A DNA stretch of 64,000 bases, taken from the NCBI RefSeq assembly GCF_016765795.1, contig NZ_JAESVP010000004.1, positions 372,001-436,000 on the forward strand, read 5' to 3'. The DNA is from Fuscibacter oryzae. GTDB lineage: Bacteria > Pseudomonadota > Alphaproteobacteria > Rhodobacterales > Rhodobacteraceae. This document shows, piece after piece, positions 42,805 through 54,591 of this stretch. The notes beneath the pieces are model-generated. The model was not told where the DNA came from and did no database searches. It worked only from the letters and a program-made list of their open reading frames with translations. The first letter of the stretch is position 1, and every line of letters starts with the position of its first letter. Both the position numbers and the translations under genes were made by a program.

Positions 42805-44136
42805 CTAGGCCAGCGCGCGTTCGGCGGCGATGCCAAGCCGCAACAGCCGCTCTTCGCCCATCGCCGCCCCCATCAGCGAGATGCCGCAAGAGGGTTGCGA
42901 CGTTGGCAGCGTAAGCCCGCAAGTGCCCATCAGGTTCCCGATCCGCGTGTTGCGCAGCGCCAGCAGGTTTTCCGAGACATAATAGGCGTCATCAGTCATC
43001 AGCCGCTGCGCATCGGGGGGCAGAATGGGCGAGGTAGGCACCAGAACCGCATCATAGCCCGCGACCTTTTCGGCCCAGATCCGGCGCAGCACATGCAGAC
43101 GCCGCCAGCCCGCAACGTAGTCTTTGGCCGCAATCTGCGCGCCCGAGCGGAAGCGGTCGAGAATGCGAGAAAACATCTTTTGCGGTGCAGCCTCTACCGT
43201 CGCTTCCCAGATGCCATAGGCCTCGGCGGTAAACAGGATGGCGGCAAGGCGCATCGCCTCTGCCACCTCGGGAATGGCAGCATGGGTGATATGTGCCCCG
43301 GCGCGGGATAGGCGGGCCAGTGCATCGTCAAACCCCTTGGCCGGGCGGTCGCGCAGATCGTCCAACGCCACAGTCTCCAGCACCAGAAGACGGGTACCCG
43401 ACAGGCTGCACCCCCCCAGATCGGCAGGCGCGCGGCCCTCCAGCGCCGCCATTATCAGGGCGCAATCCTCGACCGAATGGGCAAGGGGGCCAACGGTGTC
43501 GAACAGTTCGCACAAGGGGACCACACCTTGCAGCGACAGTCGGCCATGTGTGGTTTTAAGCCCCACAAGGTCGTTCCACGCCGCCGGTATCCGCACCGAT
43601 CCGCCGGTATCTGACCCGACAGCCGCAGGCGCCATGCCCCAGGCAACCGAGGCCGCCGCCCCCGAGGACGATCCGCCTGAAACCGCACGTTCATCATTGA
43701 TACAGGGCGGCGTGGCGGTGATGGGGTTCAGGCCAAGGCCGGAAAACGCCAGCTCTGACATATGGGTCTTGCCAAGGCAGATGGTGCCCCCTCTGGTTGC
43801 AACCTCCAGCACCTCGGCGTCGCGGGCGGGGATGCGGCCTTTCAGCAAGGCGGACCCGGCCTCTGTTGCGGTGCCTGCGGTGTCAAACAGGTCTTTCCAC
43901 GACAGCGGCACGCCATCCAGCACCCCCCGACGCTGGCCCGCCTTGGCGCGAGAGGCAGCCCCCATCGCCTCGCCTCTGGCGCGCGCGGGGGTAAGGCGGG
44001 CAAAGATGCGCGGTGCCAGCGCATGGCCAGCGATCTTGTCCAGAAAGAATTCGGTCAGTTCAACCGGGTTGATCCGGCCTTTGCCAATCTCGCGGCCCAG
44101 GTCTGCCGCCGTCATGTTGGACCAGGTAATCGCCAT
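42805..44136 (-). CDS. Amidase signature family amidohydrolase
   Basis: A 443-residue amidase with the complete Ser-cisSer-Lys triad: the lysine in PLSWKDLFDTAG, the Ser-rich VSGGSSSGAAASVAWG and the nucleophile region GSDTGGSVRIPAAW. The family hydrolyses diverse amides, ureas and aminoacyl groups, including GatA, acetamidases and allophanate hydrolases. There is no gatB or gatC nearby, so this is a catabolic amidase. The ATG at 44136 has GGGGA upstream; 10 more codons are possible. It leads the amidase-SDR pair. Confidence 0.88.
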   Translation of the reverse strand: MAITWSNMTAADLGREIGKGRINPVELTEFFLDKIAGHALAPRIFARLTPARARGEAMGAASRAKAGQRRGVLDGVPLSWKDLFDTAGTATEAGSALLKGRIPARDAEVLEVATRGGTICLGKTHMSELAFSGLGLNPITATPPCINDERAVSGGSSSGAAASVAWGMAPAAVGSDTGGSVRIPAAWNDLVGLKTTHGRLSLQGVVPLCELFDTVGPLAHSVEDCALIMAALEGRAPADLGGCSLSGTRLLVLETVALDDLRDRPAKGFDDALARLSRAGAHITHAAIPEVAEAMRLAAILFTAEAYGIWEATVEAAPQKMFSRILDRFRSGAQIAAKDYVAGWRRLHVLRRIWAEKVAGYDAVLVPTSPILPPDAQRLMTDDAYYVSENLLALRNTRIGNLMGTCGLTLPTSQPSCGISLMGAAMGEERLLRLGIAAERALA

Positions 44137-44254
44137 GCCGTCCCCGCGTTTTGCCTGCCGAAACATGACACTGGCCTTGGGGGATTTGGCAAGGCGGTTC
44201 GGGCTTGCGGGAAAATTTACCCTTCCTTAACCATGTCCGGGCAGGATGGATCTG

Positions 44255-44551
44255 ATGATCCGCCTTGTTCCCCTGCTATTTTTAGCCGCCTGCGCAGCCT
44301 CTCCCGCGCCAGAGTTTTTTGGGGCGCAAAAGGTTGAGGTCACGCGAAAGGGCCGGGCCTATTCGGTCTGGTTCACCGATAAACGGGTCGAGGTGGTGCG
44401 CCACGGCTACGCCCGGAATGGCGAGCATGAGAGGCTTCGTTCCGCGATGATCGCGTTGATCCCGGAAGTTACGGGCTGCAAGCTGAACGAGCGGTCGCTG
44501 ACCGGGGATTCCGGCGAAATGCGCGGCTCAATCCGATGTGCGAAAAAATAG
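44255..44551 (+). CDS. Small putative lipoprotein
   Basis: About 98 residues. The N terminus MIRLVPLLFLAAC is a lipoprotein signal with a lipobox (LAAC), so the mature protein should be lipid-anchored at its cysteine. The mature part has two further cysteines (TGCKLNERS and SIRCAKK). An ATG three codons upstream is also possible; AGGA is better spaced for 44255. Its 3' end overlaps the convergent membrane-protein gene by 24 nt. Function unknown. Confidence 0.65.
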   Translation: MIRLVPLLFLAACAASPAPEFFGAQKVEVTRKGRAYSVWFTDKRVEVVRHGYARNGEHERLRSAMIALIPEVTGCKLNERSLTGDSGEMRGSIRCAKK

Positions 44552-44719
44552 CTCATAGGCGGCATAGGCACCGGCCGCGATGAACAGCACGCCCCAGAAG
44601 GGATCGCCTATCCACAAGAACTCGACGCAACCCCACGCCAAGGGCAGCCCTGTAGTGACCCACCGCAGCCAGGGGTTATGATGAAAAATCGGATCATTTC
44701 GGTCAAGAAGTTTGCGCAT
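44528..44719 (-). CDS. Small membrane protein of unknown function
   Basis: A 63-residue protein starting MRKLLDRNDPIFHHNPWLRW, with two hydrophobic stretches (WVTTGLPLAWGCVEFLWIG and FWGVLFIAAGAYAAYELFF) that likely form a membrane hairpin. The composition and compact length look like a real small inner-membrane protein. It overlaps the convergent lipoprotein gene by 24 nt. No family is recognised. Confidence 0.6.
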   Translation of the reverse strand: MRKLLDRNDPIFHHNPWLRWVTTGLPLAWGCVEFLWIGDPFWGVLFIAAGAYAAYELFFRTSD

Positions 44720-44817
44720 GGCCCATGCTAGCTGGCGCAGGCCGTCTGCGCCAGCCCTGCAATTTTGGTGAAATTCAAAAGCTTCTGTGGCAGACTCGGT
44801 TTACCGGAGGAGCCAAC

Positions 44818-45135
44818 ATGCCGAAAATCGTCGCTGATTTCAAAGGCCAGACCATCATCACTACGTTTGAGATGACACCGGCCACAGCCCATGAGCTGAT
44901 GGAGAAACTGCAAGCCGCCTATGATCAGTTCATTCGCGTTCAGCCGGGATTTCTGGCGGCCGGGCTGCATATGAACGACGCGATGACGCGGATCTGCAAC
45001 TATTCGCAGTGGCAGCGCCGAGAGGATTACCAGGCTATGCTGCGCACGCCCGAGATGCGGGCGCGTAACAAGGAAATCGCCGCGCTGTGCAAAGGATTCG
45101 AGCCGGTGATGTACGAAGTGGTCGCCAGTTTCTGA
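44818..45135 (+). CDS. Antibiotic biosynthesis monooxygenase-like (ABM) domain protein
   Basis: A 105-residue small ferredoxin-like alpha/beta barrel protein. QPGFLAAGLHMNDAMTRICNYSQWQRREDYQAMLRTPEM is the typical ABM/dimeric alpha-beta core. Such proteins include heme-degrading and quinol monooxygenases and many of unknown function. CGGAGGAG precedes the ATG at 44818 and fixes the start. It is upstream of a stress-type membrane protein gene in the same direction. Confidence 0.8.
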   Translation: MPKIVADFKGQTIITTFEMTPATAHELMEKLQAAYDQFIRVQPGFLAAGLHMNDAMTRICNYSQWQRREDYQAMLRTPEMRARNKEIAALCKGFEPVMYEVVASF

Positions 45136-45190
45136 CGGCCACCAAACCGGGGTGGGCATGACCCGCCCCATAACCTGAGGAGAAGGCGAG

Positions 45191-45445
45191 ATGGGTATCG
45201 AGAGTATCATCATTCTTCTGGTCATCGGGGCCGTGGCCGGATGGCTGGCCGGGCAGATCGTATCGGGCTTCGGCTTTGGCCTGATCGGCAACATCGTCGT
45301 GGGGATCGTGGGGGCCTTCATTGCCACGCTGATCCTGCCACGCATCGGGCTGGGTTTTGGCGGGGGTATCCTTGCCTCGATCATCCACGCCACGATTGGC
45401 GCGGTCATCCTGCTGGTGCTGCTGAAAGTCATCAAGCGGGCCTAG
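45191..45445 (+). CDS. GlsB/YeaQ/YmgE family stress-response membrane protein
   Basis: An 84-residue protein with three hydrophobic segments rich in glycine (IIILLVIGAVAGWLAGQIV, LIGNIVVGIVGAFIATLIL, ASIIHATIGAVILLVLLKVI). This arrangement is diagnostic of the transglycosylase-associated (Transgly_assoc) family of small stress-induced membrane proteins. GAGGAGAAGG precedes the ATG. A GC-rich hairpin follows. Confidence 0.93.
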   Translation: MGIESIIILLVIGAVAGWLAGQIVSGFGFGLIGNIVVGIVGAFIATLILPRIGLGFGGGILASIIHATIGAVILLVLLKVIKRA

Positions 45446-45455
45446 GAAATTGGCG

Positions 45456-45483
45456 AGGGCCGGCCATCTTGCCGGCCCTTTGC
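45456..45483 (+). terminator. Terminator-like hairpin after the stress membrane protein gene
   Basis: AGGGCCGGC (45456-45464) pairs with GCCGGCCCT (45471-45479) over 9 bp with a 6-nt loop, followed by TTGCC. The T-tract is poor, so termination may be partial. Confidence 0.55.
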
Positions 45484-45504
45484 CTTACGTGCCAGAGTTG
45501 CTGA

Positions 45505-46173
45505 ATGAAGGTCCTGTGGTTCATTGCCGTCTGGTCTGCGGCGCTGCTGGTTGCCGCATTGTCGGTGCCCGCGCTTTCAGATTATGTAATGTTGGCAGGG
45601 CCTTGTCTGGTGGCCAGCGTGTATCTGATGCTGCGGGGCCTGTTTCTGGCGCCCGATGCGCCCAAACCTGACATAACCAAATCCGGCAGGCCCAAAGCCG
45701 AAACGGCACCAGAGCCGAGAACCGGCATGGCCCGCATTCTGCCACGGCGGGTGCCGAAAAAGCTGCCGCGCTGGGTGGTGGTCGATGGGTCGAACGTCAT
45801 GCACTGGGACGAGGGCAAGCCGTCACTGGAAACGCTGCGTCTGGTATTGGAAGAACTGTCAGCGCGCGGCTTCAGCCCCGGTGTGATCTTTGATGCCAAT
45901 GCAGGCTGGAAACTCCATGACCGCTATGTCGATGACCGCAGTTTTGCGCGCCAGCTGAAGCTGCCCGAGGACACGGTTCTGGTCGTGCCCAAAGGCGTGC
46001 CCGCCGATCAGTACATTCTGGAATCGGCGCGCGACCTGAAGGCGCGGGTGGTGACCAACGACAGGTTCCGTGATTGGGCCGAACACTTCCCCGAGGTGCA
46101 TGACCCAGATTTCCTGATCCGGGGCGGGGTCAGGGTGGGGCATGTCTGGCTGGATGAAACGGCGCGGGTGTAA
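45505..46173 (+). CDS. Membrane-anchored NYN/Zc3h12a-type ribonuclease domain protein
   Basis: A 222-residue protein. Two N-terminal helices (LWFIAVWSAALLVAALSV and YVMLAGPCLVASVYLMLRGL) place it in the membrane, followed by a basic linker and a PIN-like NYN domain of the Zc3h12a/Regnase type. The acidic active-site residues are in VVVDGSNVMHW (D94), VIFDANAGW (D130), GVPADQYIL (D168) and VVTNDRFRDW (D186). The family cleaves RNA. A membrane-bound, possibly mRNA- or tRNA-degrading role is inferred. There is no obvious operon partner. No strong ribosome-binding site is seen. Confidence 0.82.
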   Translation: MKVLWFIAVWSAALLVAALSVPALSDYVMLAGPCLVASVYLMLRGLFLAPDAPKPDITKSGRPKAETAPEPRTGMARILPRRVPKKLPRWVVVDGSNVMHWDEGKPSLETLRLVLEELSARGFSPGVIFDANAGWKLHDRYVDDRSFARQLKLPEDTVLVVPKGVPADQYILESARDLKARVVTNDRFRDWAEHFPEVHDPDFLIRGGVRVGHVWLDETARV

Positions 46174-46224
46174 GAACCGGTGTAGCGGTGGTCATCATGG
46201 CAGGGAACGTGACCGTGCCACGCC

Positions 46225-48405
<2,181 letters not shown>

Positions 48406-48430
48406 GGTGATTCCCTTCGCCCGCCAATCT

Positions 48431-48445
48431 ATTCCGTTTTTGTTC
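48431..48445. promoter_or_regulatory. Candidate LexA box upstream of uvrB
   Basis: ATTC (48431-48434) is followed after exactly 7 nt by GTTC (48442-48445), one base from the alphaproteobacterial SOS box GTTC-N7-GTTC. It lies 26-40 nt before the uvrB start, where LexA could block transcription. Confidence 0.42.
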
Positions 48446-48623
48446 CCGTTAAAGGGTGCCCATTGATCAAAGGTGCCTGTCGCGCAAAGCCGATGTTAAC
48501 AATGATTTCCGAATGGTTAATATCGACTTCTCAATTTTAGCGAAAATTCGCCTACATCTTTCATCTTTGGGTTGCATTAAGGGTTTTGTTGCGCCAATCT
48601 GATCTTGCAAGCAGCACACTAAA

Positions 48624-48679
48624 GCTGTCGGTTGGTCGCAGCACACACCCCACCCACACTCCCGCGACCAACCGGCAGC
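48624..48679. other. Long hairpin in the uvrB-NDUFS4 intergenic region
   Basis: GCTGTCGGTTGGTCGC (48624-48639) pairs with 48664-48679 over 16 bp with one G-U-type mismatch. The 24-nt loop is almost pure C/A (CACACACCCCACCC...). The whole 48406-48759 interval has no gene; this hairpin, about 80 nt before the NDUFS4 gene, is its main structure. It could be a 5'-leader element, a small RNA or a terminator on the minus strand. Confidence 0.6.
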
Positions 48680-48759
48680 ACCTTTCCAGAAAAGGAAAGC
48701 AAGGCTTGCCAAGCGCCCCGGATTTCGGAATATGCGGACAGAATGTGACGGAGACATCC

Positions 48760-49071
48760 ATGCGCGCCCGTATCTATCAGCCTGCCCGCAATGCCATGCA
48801 ATCGGGCACCGGAAAAACGAAGAACTGGGTTCTGGAATATGGCCAGTCTTCCGCGCGCAAGGTTGATCCGCTGATGGGCTGGACCGGATCGGACGATACG
48901 CAAGCGCAGGTGCGCCTGCGGTTCGACACCAAGGAAGAGGCGGTGGCCTATGCCGCCGCCAAGGGGATCGAGGCTGACGTGACCGAGCCGCAGGCCCGCA
49001 AGCCCAACATCCGCGCCCGCGGCTATGGCGAAAACTTCGCCACAGACCGCAAAGGCGCCTGGACCCACTAA
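48760..49071 (+). CDS. NDUFS4-family supernumerary subunit of NADH dehydrogenase (complex I)
   Basis: A 103-residue ETC_C1_NDUFA4/NDUFS4-type protein ([56 protein letters not shown]). In alphaproteobacteria it is an accessory subunit of the complex I peripheral arm, encoded outside the nuo operon, as here. GGAG precedes the ATG at 48760, which is selected over a longer upstream open frame. Its stop overlaps that of the convergent aspartase gene by 4 nt. Confidence 0.92.
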   Translation: MRARIYQPARNAMQSGTGKTKNWVLEYGQSSARKVDPLMGWTGSDDTQAQVRLRFDTKEEAVAYAAAKGIEADVTEPQARKPNIRARGYGENFATDRKGAWTH

Positions 49072-50441
49072 CGCAGCATCGCGTCGATGGTTTCCGCTGT
49101 AGCATAGCCCAGCTTGATGGCGGTTTCTGCAACCGCTGCATTATCTGCCAGCGCGGTCTTCGCCACCTTGGCCGCCTTTTCATAGCCGATGTGCGGCACC
49201 AGCATGGTGGCCAGCACAAGGCTGTTTTCCAATGCACCCTCGCATTGGGCCACGTTCGCCTCGATCCCTTTCACGCAACGCTCGGCCAGCGTGTCCATCG
49301 CCTGCATCAGGATACGCATGGATTGCAGTACGTTCAGCACGATCACCGGTTCAAAGGCGTTCAACTGCAACTGCCCGCCTTCGGCCGCCATGGTCACGGT
49401 CAGGTCATTGCCGATCACCTGAAAGGCGACCTGATTCACCACCTCTGGGATGACAGGGTTGATCTTGCCCGGCATGATCGACGATCCGGCCTGCACCGCA
49501 GGCAGGCGGATTTCATTGAAACCCGACCTTGGGCCAGAGGACAAAAGCCGCAGGTCGTTGCAGATCTTCGACAGTTTCACCGCGATCCGCTTCAAGACAC
49601 CAGAGAAAGTGACATAGGCGCCCGTGTCGGACGAAGCCTCGATCAAATCACTCGCCAGTTTCGCATGCAGGCCAGAGACCTGCGCCAGCTCGGCCACGGC
49701 AATCTCGGCGTATCCGGCGGGGGTGTTGACGCGGGTGCCAATCGCCGTGCCGCCCAGGTTCACTTCCAACAGCAGGTTCGACAGGCGGCCGATGATCTCT
49801 ACATCCTCGGCGATCGTGGTGGCATAGCCCGCAAACTCCTGCCCCAGCGTCATCGGCACGGCGTCCTGCAACTGGGTGCGGCCGATCTTGCGGATATGGG
49901 CAAAGGCATCGGCCCGCTCTTTCAGCCGCTCAATCAGGCGGCGCTGGGCGGCGCTGAAGGCATCACATTGTGACACCATCGCAAGGCGCAGCGCAGTGGG
50001 GTAGACGTCATTGGTGGATTGCGACCGGTTCACATCGTCATTCGGGTGCAGATGGGCATAATCGCCGGGCTTGTAACCCATTTTCAGCAAGCCAAGATTA
50101 GCAATCACCTCATTGGCGTTCATGTTGGTCGAGGTGCCCGCCCCGCCCTGAATCATGTCCACCCGAAAGGCATCGTGCCAGCGACCGGCGATGATTTCAT
50201 CGCAGACTTCTTCAATAACGCGGGCCTTTTCAGCCGTAAGTACACCCAAGGACAGGTTCGCGCGGGCACAGGCCTTTTTCACCCAGGCCAGCGAGCGGAT
50301 GAATTCCGGGAACATCGACAGCGACAGGCCAGAGATCGGAAAGTTCTCAATCGCGCGCTGGGTGTGGATGCCCCACAGGCAGGTGCGGGGCAGATCCATC
50401 GCGCCAAGGCTGTCGGTTTCGTGGCGCATGTCGTGCATCAT
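49068..50441 (-). CDS. aspA: Aspartate ammonia-lyase
   Basis: A 457-residue member of the fumarase/aspartase superfamily that reversibly deaminates L-aspartate to fumarate. [16 protein letters not shown] and [12 protein letters not shown] favour aspartase over fumarase, and the superfamily signature [12 protein letters not shown] contains the catalytic serine loop. AGGAA lies before the ATG at 50441; another ATG follows directly. A LysR gene 92 nt upstream on the same strand may regulate it. Fumarase activity cannot be excluded by motif alone. Confidence 0.85.
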   Translation of the reverse strand: MMHDMRHETDSLGAMDLPRTCLWGIHTQRAIENFPISGLSLSMFPEFIRSLAWVKKACARANLSLGVLTAEKARVIEEVCDEIIAGRWHDAFRVDMIQGGAGTSTNMNANEVIANLGLLKMGYKPGDYAHLHPNDDVNRSQSTNDVYPTALRLAMVSQCDAFSAAQRRLIERLKERADAFAHIRKIGRTQLQDAVPMTLGQEFAGYATTIAEDVEIIGRLSNLLLEVNLGGTAIGTRVNTPAGYAEIAVAELAQVSGLHAKLASDLIEASSDTGAYVTFSGVLKRIAVKLSKICNDLRLLSSGPRSGFNEIRLPAVQAGSSIMPGKINPVIPEVVNQVAFQVIGNDLTVTMAAEGGQLQLNAFEPVIVLNVLQSMRILMQAMDTLAERCVKGIEANVAQCEGALENSLVLATMLVPHIGYEKAAKVAKTALADNAAVAETAIKLGYATAETIDAMLR

Positions 50442-50533
50442 GGTCTTGGTTCCTGTTCGGACTGTGTGTGACCGAGGAATGCGCCCGTTGGCGGAACGGG
50501 TCCAATGCAAAAACTGCATGGGTCATGCGGGTG

Positions 50534-51421
50534 TTAGCGCTGACCTTGCAAAAGCGCCGACCAGATCTTTTGCATCAGCGGGCTGGCGATGCGGCGGGGG
50601 CGAAAGGCGCAGATGTCCAGCGGCAGCTCCCATTCCGGGCCGCCGACCGGGGTGATCTGGTCGCGCGCGGCATCCACCGCACTTTCAGGCAGCCAGCCAA
50701 CGCCGTAACCCGCCACGATCACCTCTTTCAGCACATCGGTCATGTCGCACTGCACCGCCACGCGATAGGCGGGGGGCGTTTCGGCGCGGGCAAGGATATG
50801 TTCGACCAGTTGCGCGAAATAAGCGCGCTGAGCATAGGCGATCAGCGGGAAGGGGGCTTTGCCGCTGCCCGGAAAGGCGAAGTCGCCCGCAGTGGTGCTG
50901 GCATAGGGTAAAAAGCGGTCCTGCCGCAGCACCAGCTTTTCCTGCGCGGCAAGGCTTTCATGCACCGGCAGCACCGGGCAATCATGCGCCAGCAGGATGT
51001 CGGCATCACCCGCCAGATAGCGCGCCGTCACTTCGGAGGTGGTGCCGACGATGACCGAGAACGAGGTGTTCCGCCCCATGCCGATCACCCCCAACAGGCG
51101 GCGAAAGTCGCTGCGGGCAAGGACGGTGGGCATGGCAAGGCGGACCTGGCTCATCACCTCGAACTGGTTGCCGCGAATTGTGGCGCGCGCCTCTAGCAGC
51201 CGTTCGACCGAAACCTGCGCCCCTTCGCGGAACTGCTCGCCCGCTTCGGTCAGCCGCACGGGTTGCGAGCCTTTGACCACAAGCGCCGTGCCGACCCAAT
51301 GCTCCAAGGACTGAATGCGGCGGGAAAAGGCGGCTTGCGACAGGTTCTGAAACTCTGCCGCGCGGGTGAAGTTCCGCAACTCGGCCAAAGCCAGAAAATC
51401 CTGTAGCCAGCGAACGTCCAT
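50534..51421 (-). CDS. LysR-family transcriptional regulator
   Basis: A 295-residue regulator with an N-terminal winged helix (LQDFLALAELRNFTRAAEFQNLSQAAFSRRIQSLEHW) and an effector-binding domain. GGAGG precedes the ATG. It lies immediately upstream of the aspartase gene in the same orientation, so the aspartase is its likely target. The effector is unknown; aspartate or a related C4 compound is only a guess. Confidence 0.88.
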   Translation of the reverse strand: MDVRWLQDFLALAELRNFTRAAEFQNLSQAAFSRRIQSLEHWVGTALVVKGSQPVRLTEAGEQFREGAQVSVERLLEARATIRGNQFEVMSQVRLAMPTVLARSDFRRLLGVIGMGRNTSFSVIVGTTSEVTARYLAGDADILLAHDCPVLPVHESLAAQEKLVLRQDRFLPYASTTAGDFAFPGSGKAPFPLIAYAQRAYFAQLVEHILARAETPPAYRVAVQCDMTDVLKEVIVAGYGVGWLPESAVDAARDQITPVGGPEWELPLDICAFRPRRIASPLMQKIWSALLQGQR

Positions 51422-51462
51422 TTGGCCTCCGGTTTGCCGCCCCCGGTGGGGACGGCAGGGGG

Positions 51463-54400
51463 TTACGCTTCGGGGATCAGAATCTCGCGCTTGCCCACAT
51501 GGTTTGCCGGGGTGACGACGCTGTTTTCTTCCATCTGTTCGACCAGACGCGCGGCCTTGTTATAGCCGATGCCCAGTTTGCGCTGGATGTAACTGGTCGA
51601 GCATTTGCGATCCTTGGCGACAATCGCCACCGCCTGATCGTAAAGCGCATCCTCGCCACCCTCGCCGCCGCCAAGGCCCAGAACCGCGTCGATGTCGGAA
51701 GCCGAGTCCTCATCCGGACCTTCCACCACACCCGACATATAGCTGGGCGGGCCGAAGCTCTTCAGGTGGTTGACGATTTCCTCAACCTCTTCGTCCGACA
51801 CGAACGGCCCGTGGATACGGCTGATCCGACCACCACCGGCCATGTACAGCATGTCGCCCATGCCCAGCAGTTGCTCGGCCCCCTGTTCGCCAAGGATGGT
51901 GCGGCTGTCGATCTTTGACGTCACCTGAAAGGAAATCCGGGTGGGGAAGTTGGCCTTGATCGTGCCGGTGATCACGTCAACCGATGGGCGTTGGGTGGCC
52001 ATGATCAGGTGAATACCCGATGCGCGGGCCATCTGGGCAAGACGCTGGATGCAGGCCTCGATCTCCTTGCCCGCAACCATCATCAGGTCGGCCATTTCGT
52101 CAACGATCACAACGATATAGGGCAGGGCGACCGGCGCGAATTCATCGGTTTCGAACACGGGTTCGCCGGTATCTTCGTCAAACCCGGTCTGGATGGTGCG
52201 CTTGAACATCTCGCCCTTGGACAGGGCTTCGCGCACGCGGCCGTTGTAACCTTCGATGTTCCGCACGCCCATCTTGGACATCTTGCGATAGCGCTCTTCC
52301 ATCTCGCCCACGACCCATTTCAGGGCGACGACCGCCTTTTTCGGGTCGGTGACGACGGGCGAGAGCAGATGCGGGATGCCGTCATAGACAGAAAGTTCCA
52401 GCATCTTGGGGTCGATCATGATCAACCGGCATTCCTCTGGCGTCAGCTTGTAAAGCAGCGACAGGATCATGGTGTTGATCGCCACCGACTTGCCCGAGCC
52501 GGTGGTGCCCGCGATCAGCAGGTGGGGCATCTTGGCAAGGTTGGCCACGATCGGGTCGCCGCCGATGTCCTTGCCCAGGGCCAGCGGCAGGCGCAGGTTG
52601 CTGTCGCCAAAGTCGCGGGCCGACAGGATCTCGCGCAGCACGACCTTTTCGCGGTGGACGTTCGGCAGTTCGATCCCGATGACCGAACGCCCTGGAACGG
52701 TCGAGACACGGGCCGACAGGGCCGACATCGACCGCGCGATATCATCGGCAAGGCCGATCACGCGGGATGCTTTCAGGCCGGGCGCGGGTTCCAGCTCATA
52801 CATCGTGACAACGGGGCCGGGGCGGACGGAAACGATCTCGCCCTTGACGCCGTAATCATCCAGCACGTTTTCCAGCATGCGGGCGTTTTCTTCCAACGCT
52901 TCATCCGACAGGGAATGGCGCTGGATGCTGGCGGGGCTGGCCAGCAGCGACAGGGGCGGCAGTTCATAGGTCTGGCTGACCTGATCTTCAAACCGCAGGC
53001 GGGGCTGCGCCTCGGCCATCGCCTGACGCGAGGGGGCCGCTACCTTTTTGGCCGGGTGCTGCACCATCGCGCGTTTCGGTTCGGTGGTGCCAGTGCGCGC
53101 GCTGATCGGCGTCGGGTCGTAATCGGGCTCCAGATCGGCACCCGCACTCCAGTCATCCATCGGCTGCCAGTCTTCGGCACCCTCGTCTTCCTCGACATGG
53201 GTGAACACATTGGCGGGGCCCGATGCGGGGCGGGGCGGGGTGACCGGCGGCACGGCGCGCGACAGGCTTTGCAGGGCGGCGTTGGCCGCAGCCATTGCGG
53301 CGGCGGTCGCAGCCTCGGTTGCCGGGGTCAGGGGCGCGCGCGCTAGAACCGGCGGCTCGGCCCGCAGGCCGGGGGCAGGCAGGTGTGCCGAGGCCGTGGC
53401 TGGCAGCGGGCGACGCGTGTCGGCGATCAGCGGCACGGGGCCGCGTGGGCGCGACAGGCTCGGCTCATGGCGCTGCACGGCGGCGGAAATCGGGTTCAGG
53501 TCAGCCGCTGGGGTGCGGGTGCGGGCACGCACCACATCGGTGATGCGGGCGCGGATACGGTCGTCATCGGGGGCGTAATCATCAAAATCGTCGCCGGTGT
53601 GCAGCATCGGCTCCACCAGTTCCGGCTCAGGCTCGACCACGCGGCGCATCAGGGCGGGCATACGCGCCAGGAGGCCCGCTTTTTCGCGCGGCGGAGCGTA
53701 TTGCGGTGCCTCTGCCAAGGGTTCGGCATAGCGTTGGTCGGCCCGCAAGGTGGCGGGGCGGCCCCAGCCGGCAGAATCCGTAACCACATCCCCGCCCAGA
53801 ACCGGCGGAGACCGGCGCACCACACTGCCACGCGCGGTGGCAGGTTCGGCACGGCTGGGTTCATAGCGCGCGGTTTGCGCGGCAAGCTGTGCCGCCCGGC
53901 GGTCCTGCAAGGCAACGGCGGCGCGGCCCGCCCCCTTGCCCGCAGCCCCCAGTGCCATGGAATAGGCATAGATCAGGCTGTGCATCAAAAAGGCGAACAG
54001 TGCCCGGATCTCAACCAGATCAAAGCCCATCACATAAAGCATCAGCACAACCAGCGTCAGCCCCGACCCGGCCGAGGCGATCTTCAGGCCGATGCCCGCG
54101 CCCCCCGGCACAACGCCCAGAATGGCCCCCAGAACCGTATCGCCGAACAGCCCGCCCAAGCCAAAGGAATGTGTCCATTCCACGCCCGGCACCAGCGTTG
54201 CGGCATAGACCGACCCCATGGCAACTGCGATCACCGCAAAGACCATGCGGCTGACAACCCGGTCAGCGCCCCGGTGCATCACGAACCGCAGGCCCCAAGC
54301 GAACAGCACGAACGGAATGCCCCAGGCCCCCTTGCCACCGATGATGACAAGGGTCGAAGACAGCGCCGCGCCGAACTTGCCCAACCCATTGGAAACCGGC

Positions 54401-54579
54401 TTGTCCGAGGCGACCATCCAGCCCGGATCGTCGGGCGAATAGCTCCAAAGCATGATGAAGAACGCAAGACCCGCCAGCAACAGGCCAAGGCCCAGCAGTT
54501 CCCGGCCCCGCTTTTCCAGCATGGCTTGGGTGTTCTGATCAAGAAGCGGATCGCGCTGCCGAACCTGATAAGATGCCAT
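51463..54579 (-). CDS. ftsK: DNA translocase FtsK
   Basis: A 1038-residue divisome protein. Four or five N-terminal helices (about residues 25-215) anchor it at the septum. A Pro/Ala/Arg-rich linker of about 300 residues follows. The C-terminal motor has Walker [15 protein letters not shown], Walker [21 protein letters not shown] and [12 protein letters not shown], and the gamma winged-helix ([27 protein letters not shown]) that reads KOPS sites and activates XerD. It coordinates chromosome dimer resolution with division. It is 12 nt downstream of the DapC-like gene and probably co-transcribed. Confidence 0.96.
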   Translation of the reverse strand: MASYQVRQRDPLLDQNTQAMLEKRGRELLGLGLLLAGLAFFIMLWSYSPDDPGWMVASDKPVSNGLGKFGAALSSTLVIIGGKGAWGIPFVLFAWGLRFVMHRGADRVVSRMVFAVIAVAMGSVYAATLVPGVEWTHSFGLGGLFGDTVLGAILGVVPGGAGIGLKIASAGSGLTLVVLMLYVMGFDLVEIRALFAFLMHSLIYAYSMALGAAGKGAGRAAVALQDRRAAQLAAQTARYEPSRAEPATARGSVVRRSPPVLGGDVVTDSAGWGRPATLRADQRYAEPLAEAPQYAPPREKAGLLARMPALMRRVVEPEPELVEPMLHTGDDFDDYAPDDDRIRARITDVVRARTRTPAADLNPISAAVQRHEPSLSRPRGPVPLIADTRRPLPATASAHLPAPGLRAEPPVLARAPLTPATEAATAAAMAAANAALQSLSRAVPPVTPPRPASGPANVFTHVEEDEGAEDWQPMDDWSAGADLEPDYDPTPISARTGTTEPKRAMVQHPAKKVAAPSRQAMAEAQPRLRFEDQVSQTYELPPLSLLASPASIQRHSLSDEALEENARMLENVLDDYGVKGEIVSVRPGPVVTMYELEPAPGLKASRVIGLADDIARSMSALSARVSTVPGRSVIGIELPNVHREKVVLREILSARDFGDSNLRLPLALGKDIGGDPIVANLAKMPHLLIAGTTGSGKSVAINTMILSLLYKLTPEECRLIMIDPKMLELSVYDGIPHLLSPVVTDPKKAVVALKWVVGEMEERYRKMSKMGVRNIEGYNGRVREALSKGEMFKRTIQTGFDEDTGEPVFETDEFAPVALPYIVVIVDEMADLMMVAGKEIEACIQRLAQMARASGIHLIMATQRPSVDVITGTIKANFPTRISFQVTSKIDSRTILGEQGAEQLLGMGDMLYMAGGGRISRIHGPFVSDEEVEEIVNHLKSFGPPSYMSGVVEGPDEDSASDIDAVLGLGGGEGGEDALYDQAVAIVAKDRKCSTSYIQRKLGIGYNKAARLVEQMEENSVVTPANHVGKREILIPEA

Positions 54580-54591
54580 TCTGCCTGTCCC

